DNA of 59,834 bases from Betaproteobacteria bacterium. GTDB taxonomy: Bacteria > Pseudomonadota > Gammaproteobacteria > Burkholderiales > SG8-39. The stretch is taken from contig JADJPT010000022.1 in the NCBI GenBank assembly GCA_016713125.1, positions 1 to 59,834 on the forward strand, in the 5' to 3' direction. Shown piece by piece: positions 28,068 to 36,674 of this stretch. Position 1 is the first letter of the stretch, and each line of letters starts with the position of its first letter. Made by a program: the position numbers and the translations under genes. The notes below the pieces were generated by a model. That model was not told where the DNA came from. It worked only from the letters and a program-made list of their open reading frames with translations, and did not search any database.

Positions 28068-29141
28068 TCAGCGCGGTGCGATGGCTCCGGGCGCGGTCAG
28101 CACGCCCTTGAGCCCGGCCCCGCACAGCCGGCACTGCGATTTCCAGGCGCCATTGCGCTGCTTGCAGCGCGGGCAGACCGTCTCGATCTTGTCGCGCACC
28201 CAGGGCGTCAACCCGCGCGGCATGAACAGCAGCACCAGCAGCACGATGATGGCGAAGAACAGCAGCCGCATCTCGCCTATGCCCTTGAAGCTGCCCATCC
28301 ACTCGGTCAGCGGGTACAGCACGAATACGGCGACCACCGGGCCGTAGATCGTCGCCACCCCGCCGAAGATGCCCCAGATCACCACCTGAAACGACAGGGC
28401 GGTCTCCAGCGTCGAGGGCCCGGCCACGCGCAGGTAGTGCGCGTACACCGCGCCGGCGATGCCGGCGAACAGGGCCGACAGGGCGAACACCGTCAGCTTG
28501 TAGCGCGTGGTGTTGATGCCCGAGGCGCGCACCGCCACTTCGTCGTCGCGGATCGCGTGCAGCACCAGGCCGAACTTGGAATCGGAGATCTTCCACATCG
28601 CGAACACCGAGACCAGCATCAGCACCACGGCGATGTAGTAGTTGTCGGTCGGCGAAACCGCCAGACGCTTCAGACCGGAAATGCCGAGCTCGCCGCCCGA
28701 AGCCTCGGGAAACGCGAACAGCATGCCGATCAGGATCAGCGGGAAGGCCAGCGTGGCGAGCGACAGGTACGAGCCGCGCAGCCGCAGGCAAAGGTAGCCG
28801 ACGATCAGGCCCAGCAGCGTGGCCGCAGCCGCGCCTATCCATACCGTGATCCAGGGGGAAAGCCCCAGCTTCTGCGAAGCCATCGCCGAGGCGTAGGCCC
28901 CGCCGCCGAAGAACAGCGCATGGCCGAAGTTCACCTGGCCGGCGAAGCCGGCCAGCAGATCCCAGCTGGCGGCGAAGATCGCCAGCAGGCAGGTCATGGT
29001 CAGGATGCGCAGCACGTAGGCATCGCCGTAGACCTGGGGCAGGAGCAGCAGGCTGACGGCCCAGATCAGCACCAGGGTGCGCGAGGGCAGCACCAGGATC
29101 TCGTTGCGGATCTCCGACCAGGCACGCTTCAGGAGATACAT
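28068..29141 (-). CDS. livM: Branched-chain-type ABC permease LivM with C-terminal zinc ribbon
   Basis: Inner-membrane permease, 357 residues, starting MYLLKRAWSEIRNEI. About nine to ten hydrophobic segments are visible. The family hallmarks are present: SWDLLAGFAGQVNFGHALFF, and the coupling-helix region DSKFGLVLHAIRDDEVAVRASG (split at about 200-221). After the last membrane segment comes LTPWVRDKIETVCPRC, then ten residues, then CRLC, a four-cysteine zinc-ribbon-like tail absent from ordinary LivM. ATG 29141 overlaps the livH stop by one base (TGATG). Confidence 0.93.
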   Translation of the reverse strand: MYLLKRAWSEIRNEILVLPSRTLVLIWAVSLLLLPQVYGDAYVLRILTMTCLLAIFAASWDLLAGFAGQVNFGHALFFGGGAYASAMASQKLGLSPWITVWIGAAAATLLGLIVGYLCLRLRGSYLSLATLAFPLILIGMLFAFPEASGGELGISGLKRLAVSPTDNYYIAVVLMLVSVFAMWKISDSKFGLVLHAIRDDEVAVRASGINTTRYKLTVFALSALFAGIAGAVYAHYLRVAGPSTLETALSFQVVIWGIFGGVATIYGPVVAVFVLYPLTEWMGSFKGIGEMRLLFFAIIVLLVLLFMPRGLTPWVRDKIETVCPRCKQRNGAWKSQCRLCGAGLKGVLTAPGAIAPR

Positions 29142-30010
29142 CAGCGTTCCTCCTCGAACACCACGCCGAACAGGCCCTCGGGACGCGCCAGCAGCACCAC
29201 CACCATGATGGACAAGGCCACGGCCCCCTTCAGGAAGGCCCCCTGCGGCAAGGCGAACACCGTGATGGCCTCGACATAGCCGATGATCAGCGCGCCGATC
29301 AGGCTGCCCTTGAGGCTGCCCAGACCGCCCAGCACGACAATGGCCAGCATGGTCACCAGCGGCGAGAGCCACATCAGCGGATCGACCACGAACACTGGCG
29401 CCACCACCACGCCGGCCACCGAGGCCAGGCCCACCGAGATGGCGACCGTGGCCATCGCCACGCGATGCACGTTCATGCCCATCAGGTTTGCGACTTCGAG
29501 GTCGTTGGCGGTCGAACGTATCGCCAGACCCAGGCGCGTCTTGTAGAGCATCAGCCAGGTGCCGATCAGCGCCGCCGCCGCCACCACCAGGATCAGGATG
29601 CGCTGGTAGGGAATGGTCACGCCCGCCAGCACCGCGACCCCGTCCAGCGTGGACGGGATGCCCAGGTAGTTGCCGCCGAACTTGATCAGCATGGCCTCCT
29701 GGAAGATCAGCGCCAGCGCGATGGTGGCGATCAGCACCGCGGATTCGTGCTCGCGCAGCGGCTCGATCACCAGCCGGTAGCAAAGCACGGAGAACGCCGT
29801 CACGGCGATCACCGCCAGCGGCGCGGCGATCGCGAAATGCAGCTCGTACTGCACCAGCAGCATGTAGAAGCAGTAGGCGGCCAGCATGTAGAAGGCCGTA
29901 TGCGCGATGTTGACGATGCGCGCCACGCCGAAGATCAGCGAAAAGCCCACCGCCAGCAGCGCATACACGCCGCCGTTGACGAGACCGGTGATCAGTATGT
30001 CTTGAAACAT
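29141..30010 (-). CDS. livH: Branched-chain-type ABC permease LivH
   Basis: Second permease, 289 residues from MFQDILITGLVNGGVYALLA. The FGVARIVNIAHTAFYMLAAY region, the coupling segment TRLGLAIRSTANDLEVANLMG (at about 190-210) and GLGSLKGSLIGALIIG near the C-terminus fit the HAAT permease family. ATG 30010 was chosen; the frame is open upstream through the hairpin-rich gap, but those residues are not protein-like. Coupled to livM by a one-base overlap. Confidence 0.94.
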   Translation of the reverse strand: MFQDILITGLVNGGVYALLAVGFSLIFGVARIVNIAHTAFYMLAAYCFYMLLVQYELHFAIAAPLAVIAVTAFSVLCYRLVIEPLREHESAVLIATIALALIFQEAMLIKFGGNYLGIPSTLDGVAVLAGVTIPYQRILILVVAAAALIGTWLMLYKTRLGLAIRSTANDLEVANLMGMNVHRVAMATVAISVGLASVAGVVVAPVFVVDPLMWLSPLVTMLAIVVLGGLGSLKGSLIGALIIGYVEAITVFALPQGAFLKGAVALSIMVVVLLARPEGLFGVVFEEER

Positions 30011-30034
30011 GGGCCTAAAGGCGGAAGGCCGGCA

Positions 30035-30128
30035 ACAGGGGAACCCTGCGGCTCCCCCGGACCCTTTCGGGAAAACTCCGGGGAAACCCCTGAAAGCCAG
30101 GAACAGGGGAACCGTACGGTTCCCCCGT
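30035..30128 (-). repeat. Two-copy GC-rich hairpin repeat between livK and livH
   Basis: Copy 1 (30035-30060) and copy 2 (30104-30128) share CAGGGGAACC...GG.TCCCCCG. Copy 2 is a perfect 20-bp palindrome (30106-30125, GGGGAACCGT and its complement). Copy 1 is the same with mismatches. A further CTCCGGGGAAACCCC stem lies between them. The array resembles REP/RIME-type intergenic hairpins. In the liv transcript it would lie just after livK, where it could protect livK mRNA and lower livH/livM expression. Confidence 0.6.
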
Positions 30129-30188
30129 ACCCCCTCCGCAACCGGGATCTGGATCACTGCGTTTGCCGGCGGTCGGGTCAGTCCGTGT

Positions 30189-31422
30189 TCACTTTCCCGG
30201 CATCTTGAAGGGCTTCATGCCTTTCACATTCGGCGGCCAGAAAGGCACCTGCTCACCGTTCTGCCACTGCACGGCGATGCCGGTGGATTTGCCCGGACCC
30301 CAGACCGGATCGTGGCGCTTGTCGAACTCGAGCGTGCCGGCAGTGCCCACGTGGCTCATCTTCTCGATCACCGGCACCAGCTTCTCGGACTCGGTGGAGC
30401 CGGCCTTCTCGATCGCGTCCTTGATGATGTGGAGCGCGTCGTAGGTGCCGGCCGTGTAGATCGGCGACTTCTTGTAGCGTGCCTTGAAGGCCTTCTGGAA
30501 CGGGATGGTCTTGGGCGTCATTTCCACATCGGCGAAGGTGTCGATGGTGGCGACGTAGTTGGCCTTGCCGGCGGTGGCCTGCCAGAACGCGTCCTTCTGC
30601 GCCTCGACGTTGATGCCGAAGGCGATGGCCTTCATGTTGCGCTCGCCCATCTGCCGACCGACCACCACGCCCACCGGCCCGGAAAGCAGCGTGAAGACGA
30701 TGTCGGCCCCCGCGCGGTCTATGGCCGACAGTTCCGCGGTCACGTCGGTGGCGTTCGGCGACGGCTGCCACAGCCCCACCACGTCCATCTTCATCTTGGG
30801 CAGGTTGCCCTGCGAGGCCTTGACGATGCCCTTCCACCCAGATCGCCTTCTCGGCCAGGATCGCGACCTTCGGCGCCTCCTTGCCCAGGTCCTTCCTGAT
30901 CTGCTCGGCAACGTTGGAGAGCACCGCAAAGGTGGTGCGCACCAGATCCGCGTCCTTGACCGGCGCGATGCGGAACCAGTACTTGTAGCGATCGTAGTTG
31001 GCCTCGACGTTCATGCCGAGCTTGGAGTGCGCGGCACCGGCGCCGAGGAACAGCTTCTTGTAGTCGGCCGCCACCTCCTGCATGGCCAGCACCGCCTCGG
31101 AGCGGAAGCCGCCGACCAGGTAGTCGACCTTGTCGCGCGTGATGACGCGCTCGATGGCGTTGGTCGCATCGGGCACCGAGGCATGCTCGTTGGTGTCCGC
31201 GCGGACCAGCTCGATCATCAGCTTCTTGCCGCCGACCGAGATTCCGCCCGCCTTGTTGATCTCGTCCTTGGCGAGCTCCGCCCCGAACCAGTGGGATTCG
31301 CCGTGCGGCAGAGCCATGGGGCCCAGCACGCCGATCTTCACCGTGCCCTGGGCCAGGGCCGGGCCGGCGGTCAGCGCCGACGCCACAAGCAGGGCCAACG
31401 CGCCCGATAGTTTGCGCAGCAT
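30189..31422 (-). CDS. livK: ABC transporter substrate-binding protein LivK type (one frameshift)
   Basis: Periplasmic binding protein of the HAAT family. The signal peptide is MLRKLSGALALLVASALTAGPALA. The mature part begins QGTVKIGVLGPMALPHG, with the ELAKDEINKAGGI motif of type I periplasmic-binding folds. Near 30838 the frame shifts (AEKAIWVEG is followed by GIVKASQGNLPKMK in another frame), then continues to FKMPGK. The corrected length is about 411 residues. AGGAGA lies 4 bases before the ATG. The PHGESHWFGAE ligand region does not identify the substrate. It begins the livK-livH-livM unit. Confidence 0.9.
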
Positions 31423-31441
31423 AGTCTCCTCCGTTTGATTT

Positions 31442-31459
31442 ACACTCGTAAAGAAGTGT
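31442..31459. promoter_or_regulatory. Inverted repeat in the divergent livK/thioesterase region
   Basis: ACACT-CGTAAAGA-AGTGT (31442-31459) lies in the 90-base gap between the divergent livK and thioesterase genes and is followed by a T-rich stretch. Its position suits an operator for both units, but no regulator gene adjoins and no consensus was recognised. Confidence 0.35.
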
Positions 31460-31512
31460 TCTTTTTTATGATGTTGCCAGCAATCCCCCCCTGCGTCTAG
31501 GAGCCCCGAAAG

Positions 31513-31965
31513 ATGCCCCGGGAAGACTACAACTGCGCCCACCGCCTGCGCGTGCGCTGGTCCGAGGTGGACATGCAGCGGATCGTGTTCAACGGCCATT
31601 ATCTGAACTACATAGACGTCGCGATCGGCGAATACTGGCGTGCCATCGGCCTGCCCTACCCGCACGGCTACGTGGACCGCTACGGCAACGACATGTACCT
31701 GAGGAAGGCCACGGTCGAGTACCTCGGCCCGGCGCGCTACGACGACGTGCTGGACGTGCTGGTGCGCGCCGGGCGGCTGGGCCGCACCAGCATGAGTTTC
31801 CTGTTCGAGATCCTGCGCGTCGAACCCGAACCCTCGGACCAGCCGCTGATCACCGCCGAACTTGTGTATGTCAACGCGGTGCCGGAGACCATGACCGCGG
31901 CACCGCTGCCGCAGGCGCTGCGCGACCTGGTGAAGAAGTACGAACGCATCCCCCCGCAGGAGTGA
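31513..31965 (+). CDS. Acyl-CoA thioesterase, 4HBT hotdog family (YbgC-like)
   Basis: 150-residue single-hotdog protein that probably hydrolyses an acyl-CoA. RVRWSEVDMQRIVFNGHYLNY (about 14-34) corresponds to the YbgC/4-hydroxybenzoyl-CoA thioesterase active region with its catalytic Asp (EVD). YLRKATVEYLGPARYDDVLDV is the second conserved strand pair. It is cytoplasmic, with no signal peptide. It is divergent from livK and 2 bases upstream of the maoC gene, which places it with acyl-CoA metabolism. The substrate is unknown. Confidence 0.88.
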   Translation: MPREDYNCAHRLRVRWSEVDMQRIVFNGHYLNYIDVAIGEYWRAIGLPYPHGYVDRYGNDMYLRKATVEYLGPARYDDVLDVLVRAGRLGRTSMSFLFEILRVEPEPSDQPLITAELVYVNAVPETMTAAPLPQALRDLVKKYERIPPQE

Positions 31966-31967
31966 GC

Positions 31968-32420
31968 ATGGCCAGGATCTACTGGGAAGACTTCAAGGTC
32001 GGCGATGTGCTCGAGATGGGCAGCCATACCTTCACCGAACAGGAAATCGTCGAGTTCGCGCGCCAGTACGACCCGCAGCCCTTCCATGTCGACGCCGAGG
32101 CCGCCAGGGCCTCGATCTACGGCGGGCTGATCGCCAGCGGCTGGCACACCTGCGCGGTGTGCATGCGCCACATGGTCGACGCCTACGTGAACGACACCGT
32201 CAGCATGGGCTCGCCCGGGCTGGACAACATCCGCTGGATGAAGCCGGTGCGCCCCGGCGACACGCTCACCTTCCGGCGCACCATCACCGCCGCGCGGCCC
32301 TCCAACAGCCGACCCGACGCCGGGCTGATGCGCGCGCTATGGGAAGCCGTGAATCAGCATGGCGAGGTGGTCATGAGCAGCGACGGCTGGGGCATGTTCG
32401 GGCGGCGACCGAAAGGCTAG
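31968..32420 (+). CDS. MaoC-like (R)-specific enoyl-CoA hydratase
   Basis: 150-residue hotdog hydratase/dehydratase. QYDPQPFHVDAEAA (about 32-45) matches the hydratase motif DxxPxHxD with its catalytic Asp and His. FGGLIASGWHT-type sequence (YGGLIASGWHTC) follows. Such enzymes hydrate trans-2-enoyl-CoA to the R-3-hydroxy form. ATG 31968 sits 5 bases after GCAGGAG; an in-frame GTG (31962) overlaps the thioesterase stop. The stop shares CTAG with clsB on the other strand. Confidence 0.9.
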   Translation: MARIYWEDFKVGDVLEMGSHTFTEQEIVEFARQYDPQPFHVDAEAARASIYGGLIASGWHTCAVCMRHMVDAYVNDTVSMGSPGLDNIRWMKPVRPGDTLTFRRTITAARPSNSRPDAGLMRALWEAVNQHGEVVMSSDGWGMFGRRPKG

Positions 32421-33583
32421 TGCCAGCCCTCGGTGCCCGCCAGCGCCATCACCAGGCGCGCGAGCCCGTAGCCGAGCCAGATGCGCACCCGCTGCGTCAG
32501 CGGCAGATGCCGCCATTTCTGCGGCGGGATCTGCGCGGCGCCGGCCTCCATCGCCTGGTGCAGCGACCGGCGCAGATCGCCCGCGAACCCCAGGTCGTCG
32601 ACGAACAGATTCGCCTCTCGCGCAAGCAGCAGGCTGAATGGGTCGATGTTCGACGAACCCACCGACGCCCAGCGGCGGTCGAACACGGCCACTTTCGCAT
32701 GCAGGAAGCTCTTGTGATACTCGTGGATCTCGACACCCGCCTCGAGCAGCGAACCGTACAGGGCGCGCGAGGCGTAGTGCTGCAGCGCGTACTCGACGCG
32801 CCCCTGCAGCAGCAGCACCACGCGCACGCCGCGCGCCGCGGCCGCCACCAGCGCCTGACGGAATCGGCGGCCCGGAAAGAAATAGGCGTTGCCGATGACG
32901 ATCTCCTCCCGCGCCGCCTCGATCAGGGCCAGATATGCATCCTCGATGTCGCGCCGGTGCGTGACGTTGTCGCGCACCGCCAGCATTGCGCGGTGCCCCT
33001 CGCCCGACCAGACGCGGGTCTGGGCCGGCGGCGACGGTGCCACCCAGCGCTTGCGGAAATTGACCCACGCAACGCGCGACCACAGCGCGGCGGCCTCGGC
33101 GCGTATCTGCACGGTGAGCGGGCCTTCCACGCGCACCGCGTAGTCGTAGCGCGGCGGCGTATGCCCCGGCGTGTCATGGTCGTCGATCACGTTGATGCCG
33201 CCGACGAAGGCGACCTGCGCGTCGATCACCGCGATCTTCCTGTGCATGCGGCGCAGGCGATTGCGCTTCAGCGTCCAGGGGCTGATGTTCGGTCTGAACA
33301 CCAGCACCTGGGCGCCGGCGTTCTCCAGGATGGTGCGAAAGCGCGGTGCGAAATCCTGTGCGCCGAAGCCGTCCAGCAGCAGGTGCACCGCCACGCCGCG
33401 CGCAGCCGCGCGCGCCAGCACCTGGGCGACCAGGCTGCCGGTCTCGTCGTCGGCGAAGAGGTAGGTTTCCAGGAACACTTCGGCGCGCGCGGCGTCGATC
33501 GCCGCGACCAGCGCGGGGAAATACTCCTCGCCGTTGCACAACAACGCGAGCCGGTTGCCGGGAACGAAACTTAGCGGAGGCAT
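32417..33583 (-). CDS. clsB: Cardiolipin synthase B (phospholipase D family)
   Basis: Membrane-associated enzyme that makes cardiolipin or related phospholipids. 388 residues. Two HKD motifs are complete: H114-K116-D121 (MHRKIAVID) and H295-K297-D302 (LHAKVAVFD), each followed by VGG.N / VGSSN. There are no N-terminal membrane segments, as in E. coli YbhO/ClsB. It lies downstream of a YbhP-like gene, the same pairing as ybhP-ybhO. The ATG at 33583 has no clear ribosome-binding site. Confidence 0.92.
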   Translation of the reverse strand: MPPLSFVPGNRLALLCNGEEYFPALVAAIDAARAEVFLETYLFADDETGSLVAQVLARAAARGVAVHLLLDGFGAQDFAPRFRTILENAGAQVLVFRPNISPWTLKRNRLRRMHRKIAVIDAQVAFVGGINVIDDHDTPGHTPPRYDYAVRVEGPLTVQIRAEAAALWSRVAWVNFRKRWVAPSPPAQTRVWSGEGHRAMLAVRDNVTHRRDIEDAYLALIEAAREEIVIGNAYFFPGRRFRQALVAAAARGVRVVLLLQGRVEYALQHYASRALYGSLLEAGVEIHEYHKSFLHAKVAVFDRRWASVGSSNIDPFSLLLAREANLFVDDLGFAGDLRRSLHQAMEAGAAQIPPQKWRHLPLTQRVRIWLGYGLARLVMALAGTEGWH

Positions 33584-33662
33584 ATGCCTACTTTAGCGCG
33601 GAATCGAAGCGCGCCCGGTGCTCGTCAGGCACGCCTGTCGCACCCGTCGCACGGTCGCAAGC

Positions 33663-34430
33663 TCAGCGCGCGACGCGCCCGGACTCCGGCTGCAGCTCGG
33701 CCGAGATCGCCAGGTGATCGGAGAGCATGCGCCAGGGCGCGCCGCGGTGCGCGCGCGCCTGCAGCACGCGCAGACCGCGCACGTAGATCCGGTCGAGATG
33801 CAGTATCGGCAGGAAGCTCGGGAAAGTGCGCGCATGCCGCCCACCGGACTCCACCACCGCCTCGCGAAAGCCCAGGCGCGCGTCGAGCACGCGCCCGGCG
33901 CGCAGTCGCCAGTCGTTGAAATCGCCCGCGATCACCGCGGGCGCCTGCGCCGGCAGGTGGCCGACGAGCGCTTCGAGCTGACGCCGCCGTCCGCGCTCGT
34001 GCAGGGACAGGTGCACGCAGAAACAATCCAGCGGCGCGGCCAGCCCGGGCACGTCGACGCGGCAATGCAGCAGGCCGCGATGCTCGAAGCGATGGTTGGA
34101 AACGTCGTGATTGGCGACCATGCGCAGGGGCCAGCGCGACAGGATGGCGTTGCCGTGGTGGCCGTGCTCGTACACGGCGTTGCGGCCATAGACATGCTGC
34201 CACTCCCCGCCGGCGAGGAACTCGTGCTGCGCCTCGTCGGGCCAGCTGGCGAAGCGCAGCGCGTGGCGCTCGTGCAGGCCCTGCACCTCCTGCAGGAACA
34301 CGATGTCGGCGTCGAGCAGCCGCAGGCCTTCGCGCAGCTCGTGTATCACCATGCGCCGGTTGAACTGCGACAGCCCCTTGTGGATATTTAGCGTCGCGAC
34401 GCGCAGCGCGGACAGGGCGGTGCCGCTCAC
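33663..34430 (-). CDS. Endonuclease/exonuclease/phosphatase family protein (YbhP-like)
   Basis: 255 residues with the metal-dependent EEP fold: ATLNIHKGLS near the N-terminus, FLQEVQG (metal-binding Glu), HGNAILSRWP, CVHLSLHERGRRRQL (catalytic His), AGDFNDW, and SDHLAI at the C-terminus. The probable start is GTG 34430, which overlaps the stop of the upstream lipoprotein gene (GTGA). Proteins of this type next to clsB are E. coli YbhP-like and of unproven substrate, perhaps a phosphodiester lipid. Confidence 0.88.
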   Translation of the reverse strand: MSGTALSALRVATLNIHKGLSQFNRRMVIHELREGLRLLDADIVFLQEVQGLHERHALRFASWPDEAQHEFLAGGEWQHVYGRNAVYEHGHHGNAILSRWPLRMVANHDVSNHRFEHRGLLHCRVDVPGLAAPLDCFCVHLSLHERGRRRQLEALVGHLPAQAPAVIAGDFNDWRLRAGRVLDARLGFREAVVESGGRHARTFPSFLPILHLDRIYVRGLRVLQARAHRGAPWRMLSDHLAISAELQPESGRVAR

Positions 34431-35956
34431 TTGAGATCGAATTCGAAACGCTTCTCGAACAGGTCGGCGTCGTCGAAGTGACGCCGGCCGACGAAGGCCG
34501 TGGCATGGCGCCCCCACTGGCGCATGGCGCCGGCGCGCTCTATGCCCATCGGCCAGAACAGCCATCCCTCGGGGCGGTCGGTCCCGGCGATGAAACCGTC
34601 GGGACCGAACACGCTGCGGAATCCCGGGCCGAAGCGCGCCAGGGAACGCAGTTCGCCGTAATCTCGCCAGGCATAGCGCACCACGCTGTCGGCGCGATCC
34701 ACGAGAATGCGTTCCAGGTAGTGCGTGCCCGCCGCGACGCGCAGCACCAGGCGGTCGTCGGCACCGATCGCTGGCAGGGTCTGCGGCACGAAGGCCCATT
34801 CCAGCTGGCCGTCCGGGGCCGGCGTGGTCCGCGCCGCCGCGGTGGGGAAGAACAGGTGATAGCAGCCGCACGGATGGATGCTGTCGTAGATCAGCGGCGT
34901 GCCATCCGGACCCAGCGTGACGCGAAACACCAGGCCGTCGAGCTTTCCCGCCAGCAGGTCGAAGCCGCCGCGCGCGCCCGACGCACGACCTGCCCCCGCG
35001 ATGCGCTCGGGAAACCACAGCGTGTACACCAGTTGCAGCAGATTGCGGCCGCGGTAGCGCGTGTGGGCGACCTGCCTGTAGACCGAAACGTCGGCACCCT
35101 CGACTTCGGGCATCGACCCGCGCCGCCAGCGCAGCGCGCCCGGACGGTCGTCGTCGCCGACGGTGTCGATCTCGAAACTGGGCGCGAAATGCGCGTACAG
35201 CAGCTCGAGGTCACTCTCGGAGGGCTGCGGCACGGCGAGCGGATCGGAGAAGGCCGGCTGCACCATCGCCGCGATGCGCGCGGCCGACAGGCGCGGACGC
35301 TCGGAGGGCGAATAGCGGATGCGCGTGCCGGCAGCCGGCGCATGCGGATCGCGTGCGAAGGCCGCGCGCGTCTCATCCTGGAACCTGCGCACCCCGGAGG
35401 AGAACGGGATCTGCGTGACCGCATACAGCCCGGCGATGCGGTAGGCGCTCACATAGTCGTCGGGTACCGCGAGGCGCTCGAGCAGTGCGGCGCGCTGCGC
35501 GGGCTTGGCCAGATCGATCTCGCGCAACAGCCGCCCGCACTCGCGCGTGCGCGCGGCCACGCGCGTGATCTCCGGCTCACCCGTGCGTTTGCCAAGTTCG
35601 ACGCGTGCGGCCTCCGGCAGGTTGGCGATCTCGTGGCGGCGCGCATCGAAGTCCAGGCCCCACAGCCGGTCGGCCAGGGCGTTCAGGGCGCGCTCGTCGC
35701 GCGCCGCCTCGGCGCGCAGCGATGCCGAGAAGCGGTCGGTGCGCAGGTAGGGAAAGCCGGCAATGCGCGTCGCGCTCGCGTCGCGCACGCCGGCCGCGTC
35801 GATGGACGCATCGAGGGCGGCGAACCAGTCGGCACACTCGCGCACCTGCGCCACCGGCGAGGCCAGGTGCGCATCGAACGGCGACTGCAGCGTGGCGCAG
35901 CCGCCGGCAGCCAGCGTTGCCGCGGCCAGGGCCATTGTGCGCAGGCGCATGATCAT
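34427..35956 (-). CDS. Predicted lipoprotein of unknown function
   Basis: 509-residue protein. The N-terminus MIMRLRTMALAAATLAAGGC is a lipoprotein signal with lipobox LAAGGC (Cys about 20). The remainder has no membrane segments and contains IHPCGCYHLFFP, TLWFPERI and LPAIGADDRLVLRVAAGTHY. I do not recognise the family. The ATG overlaps the stop of the SRPBCC gene (ATGA) and its stop overlaps the next start (GTGA), so three envelope-related genes are tightly coupled. A role in lipid or cell-envelope handling with clsB is an inference from context only. Confidence 0.8.
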   Translation of the reverse strand: MIMRLRTMALAAATLAAGGCATLQSPFDAHLASPVAQVRECADWFAALDASIDAAGVRDASATRIAGFPYLRTDRFSASLRAEAARDERALNALADRLWGLDFDARRHEIANLPEAARVELGKRTGEPEITRVAARTRECGRLLREIDLAKPAQRAALLERLAVPDDYVSAYRIAGLYAVTQIPFSSGVRRFQDETRAAFARDPHAPAAGTRIRYSPSERPRLSAARIAAMVQPAFSDPLAVPQPSESDLELLYAHFAPSFEIDTVGDDDRPGALRWRRGSMPEVEGADVSVYRQVAHTRYRGRNLLQLVYTLWFPERIAGAGRASGARGGFDLLAGKLDGLVFRVTLGPDGTPLIYDSIHPCGCYHLFFPTAAARTTPAPDGQLEWAFVPQTLPAIGADDRLVLRVAAGTHYLERILVDRADSVVRYAWRDYGELRSLARFGPGFRSVFGPDGFIAGTDRPEGWLFWPMGIERAGAMRQWGRHATAFVGRRHFDDADLFEKRFEFDLK

Positions 35957-36585
35957 CTGGCGGCCGGCTCCCTGGGCGCTTGCCTCTGGCGCCGCAGCGC
36001 CTCGCGCCGCTCGATCTCGCGCACCATGCCGCCGAACTGGTCCTCGATCGACATGCGCATCAGCACCTCGCCGATCAGCGGCGGCAGCGAGATGTCCGGG
36101 GCGATGGCGCCGTTCCAGCGCAGCAGCACACGGCGTCCACCGTCCAGCACCTCGGTCTCGTAGCGCCCCTCGAGGTGGCGCACATTGCCGGAAACCCGCC
36201 GCACCTCGATATAGGGCGGCCGCTCGGTGGATTCGACGGTGATCTCGATCGGATGGGTGAAGAACAGGAAGCGCGCCTCGCCCGACTGCTCGACCGTGGA
36301 GGTCGCGCCGCGCCGCGCGATGATCCTGCTCCGTTTCATGCCCGGCACGAACTCGGGCAGTTTCTCGTAGTCGGTCAGGGTGCCCCAGACCACCGCCAGC
36401 GGCGCTTCTATGGTGGCGCGCGCGCGCACCTCGATCAGATCGGCGTTGCGCTGCGCCTCGACCGAGAAATCCTCGGCGGCCTGCAATGTGCCGATCGGCA
36501 GCCAGGCCAGCGGGGCGAAGCCGAGCAGGCAGGCCCAGATGGTGGGCAGGCGGTTGCGCATACGCTGGGGGAGAAGATCTGACAT
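35953..36585 (-). CDS. SRPBCC/START-fold protein with signal peptide (polyketide-cyclase-like)
   Basis: 210 residues. The N-terminus (about 1-36, ending GTLQA) is a signal sequence. The body is a START-like cavity protein: VRARATIEAPLAVVWGTLTDYEKLPEFVPGMKRSRI, split over about 53-88, is the typical cyclase/dehydrase (COQ10-like) start, with VSGNVRHLEGRYETEV later. Probably binds a lipid or other hydrophobic ligand in the periplasm. It overlaps the lipoprotein gene downstream. The upstream 89-base gap holds a possible TACACT -10 box near 36600. Confidence 0.85.
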   Translation of the reverse strand: MSDLLPQRMRNRLPTIWACLLGFAPLAWLPIGTLQAAEDFSVEAQRNADLIEVRARATIEAPLAVVWGTLTDYEKLPEFVPGMKRSRIIARRGATSTVEQSGEARFLFFTHPIEITVESTERPPYIEVRRVSGNVRHLEGRYETEVLDGGRRVLLRWNGAIAPDISLPPLIGEVLMRMSIEDQFGGMVREIERREALRRQRQAPREPAAR

Positions 36586-36674
36586 CGGCTTTGCCGCAGT
36601 GTAGAGCGGAAATCTTGCGCCTGTCTGACTCGATTCGCTGTGCATCACGGTGTGCACCGTCAAGGCGCGCCCCG

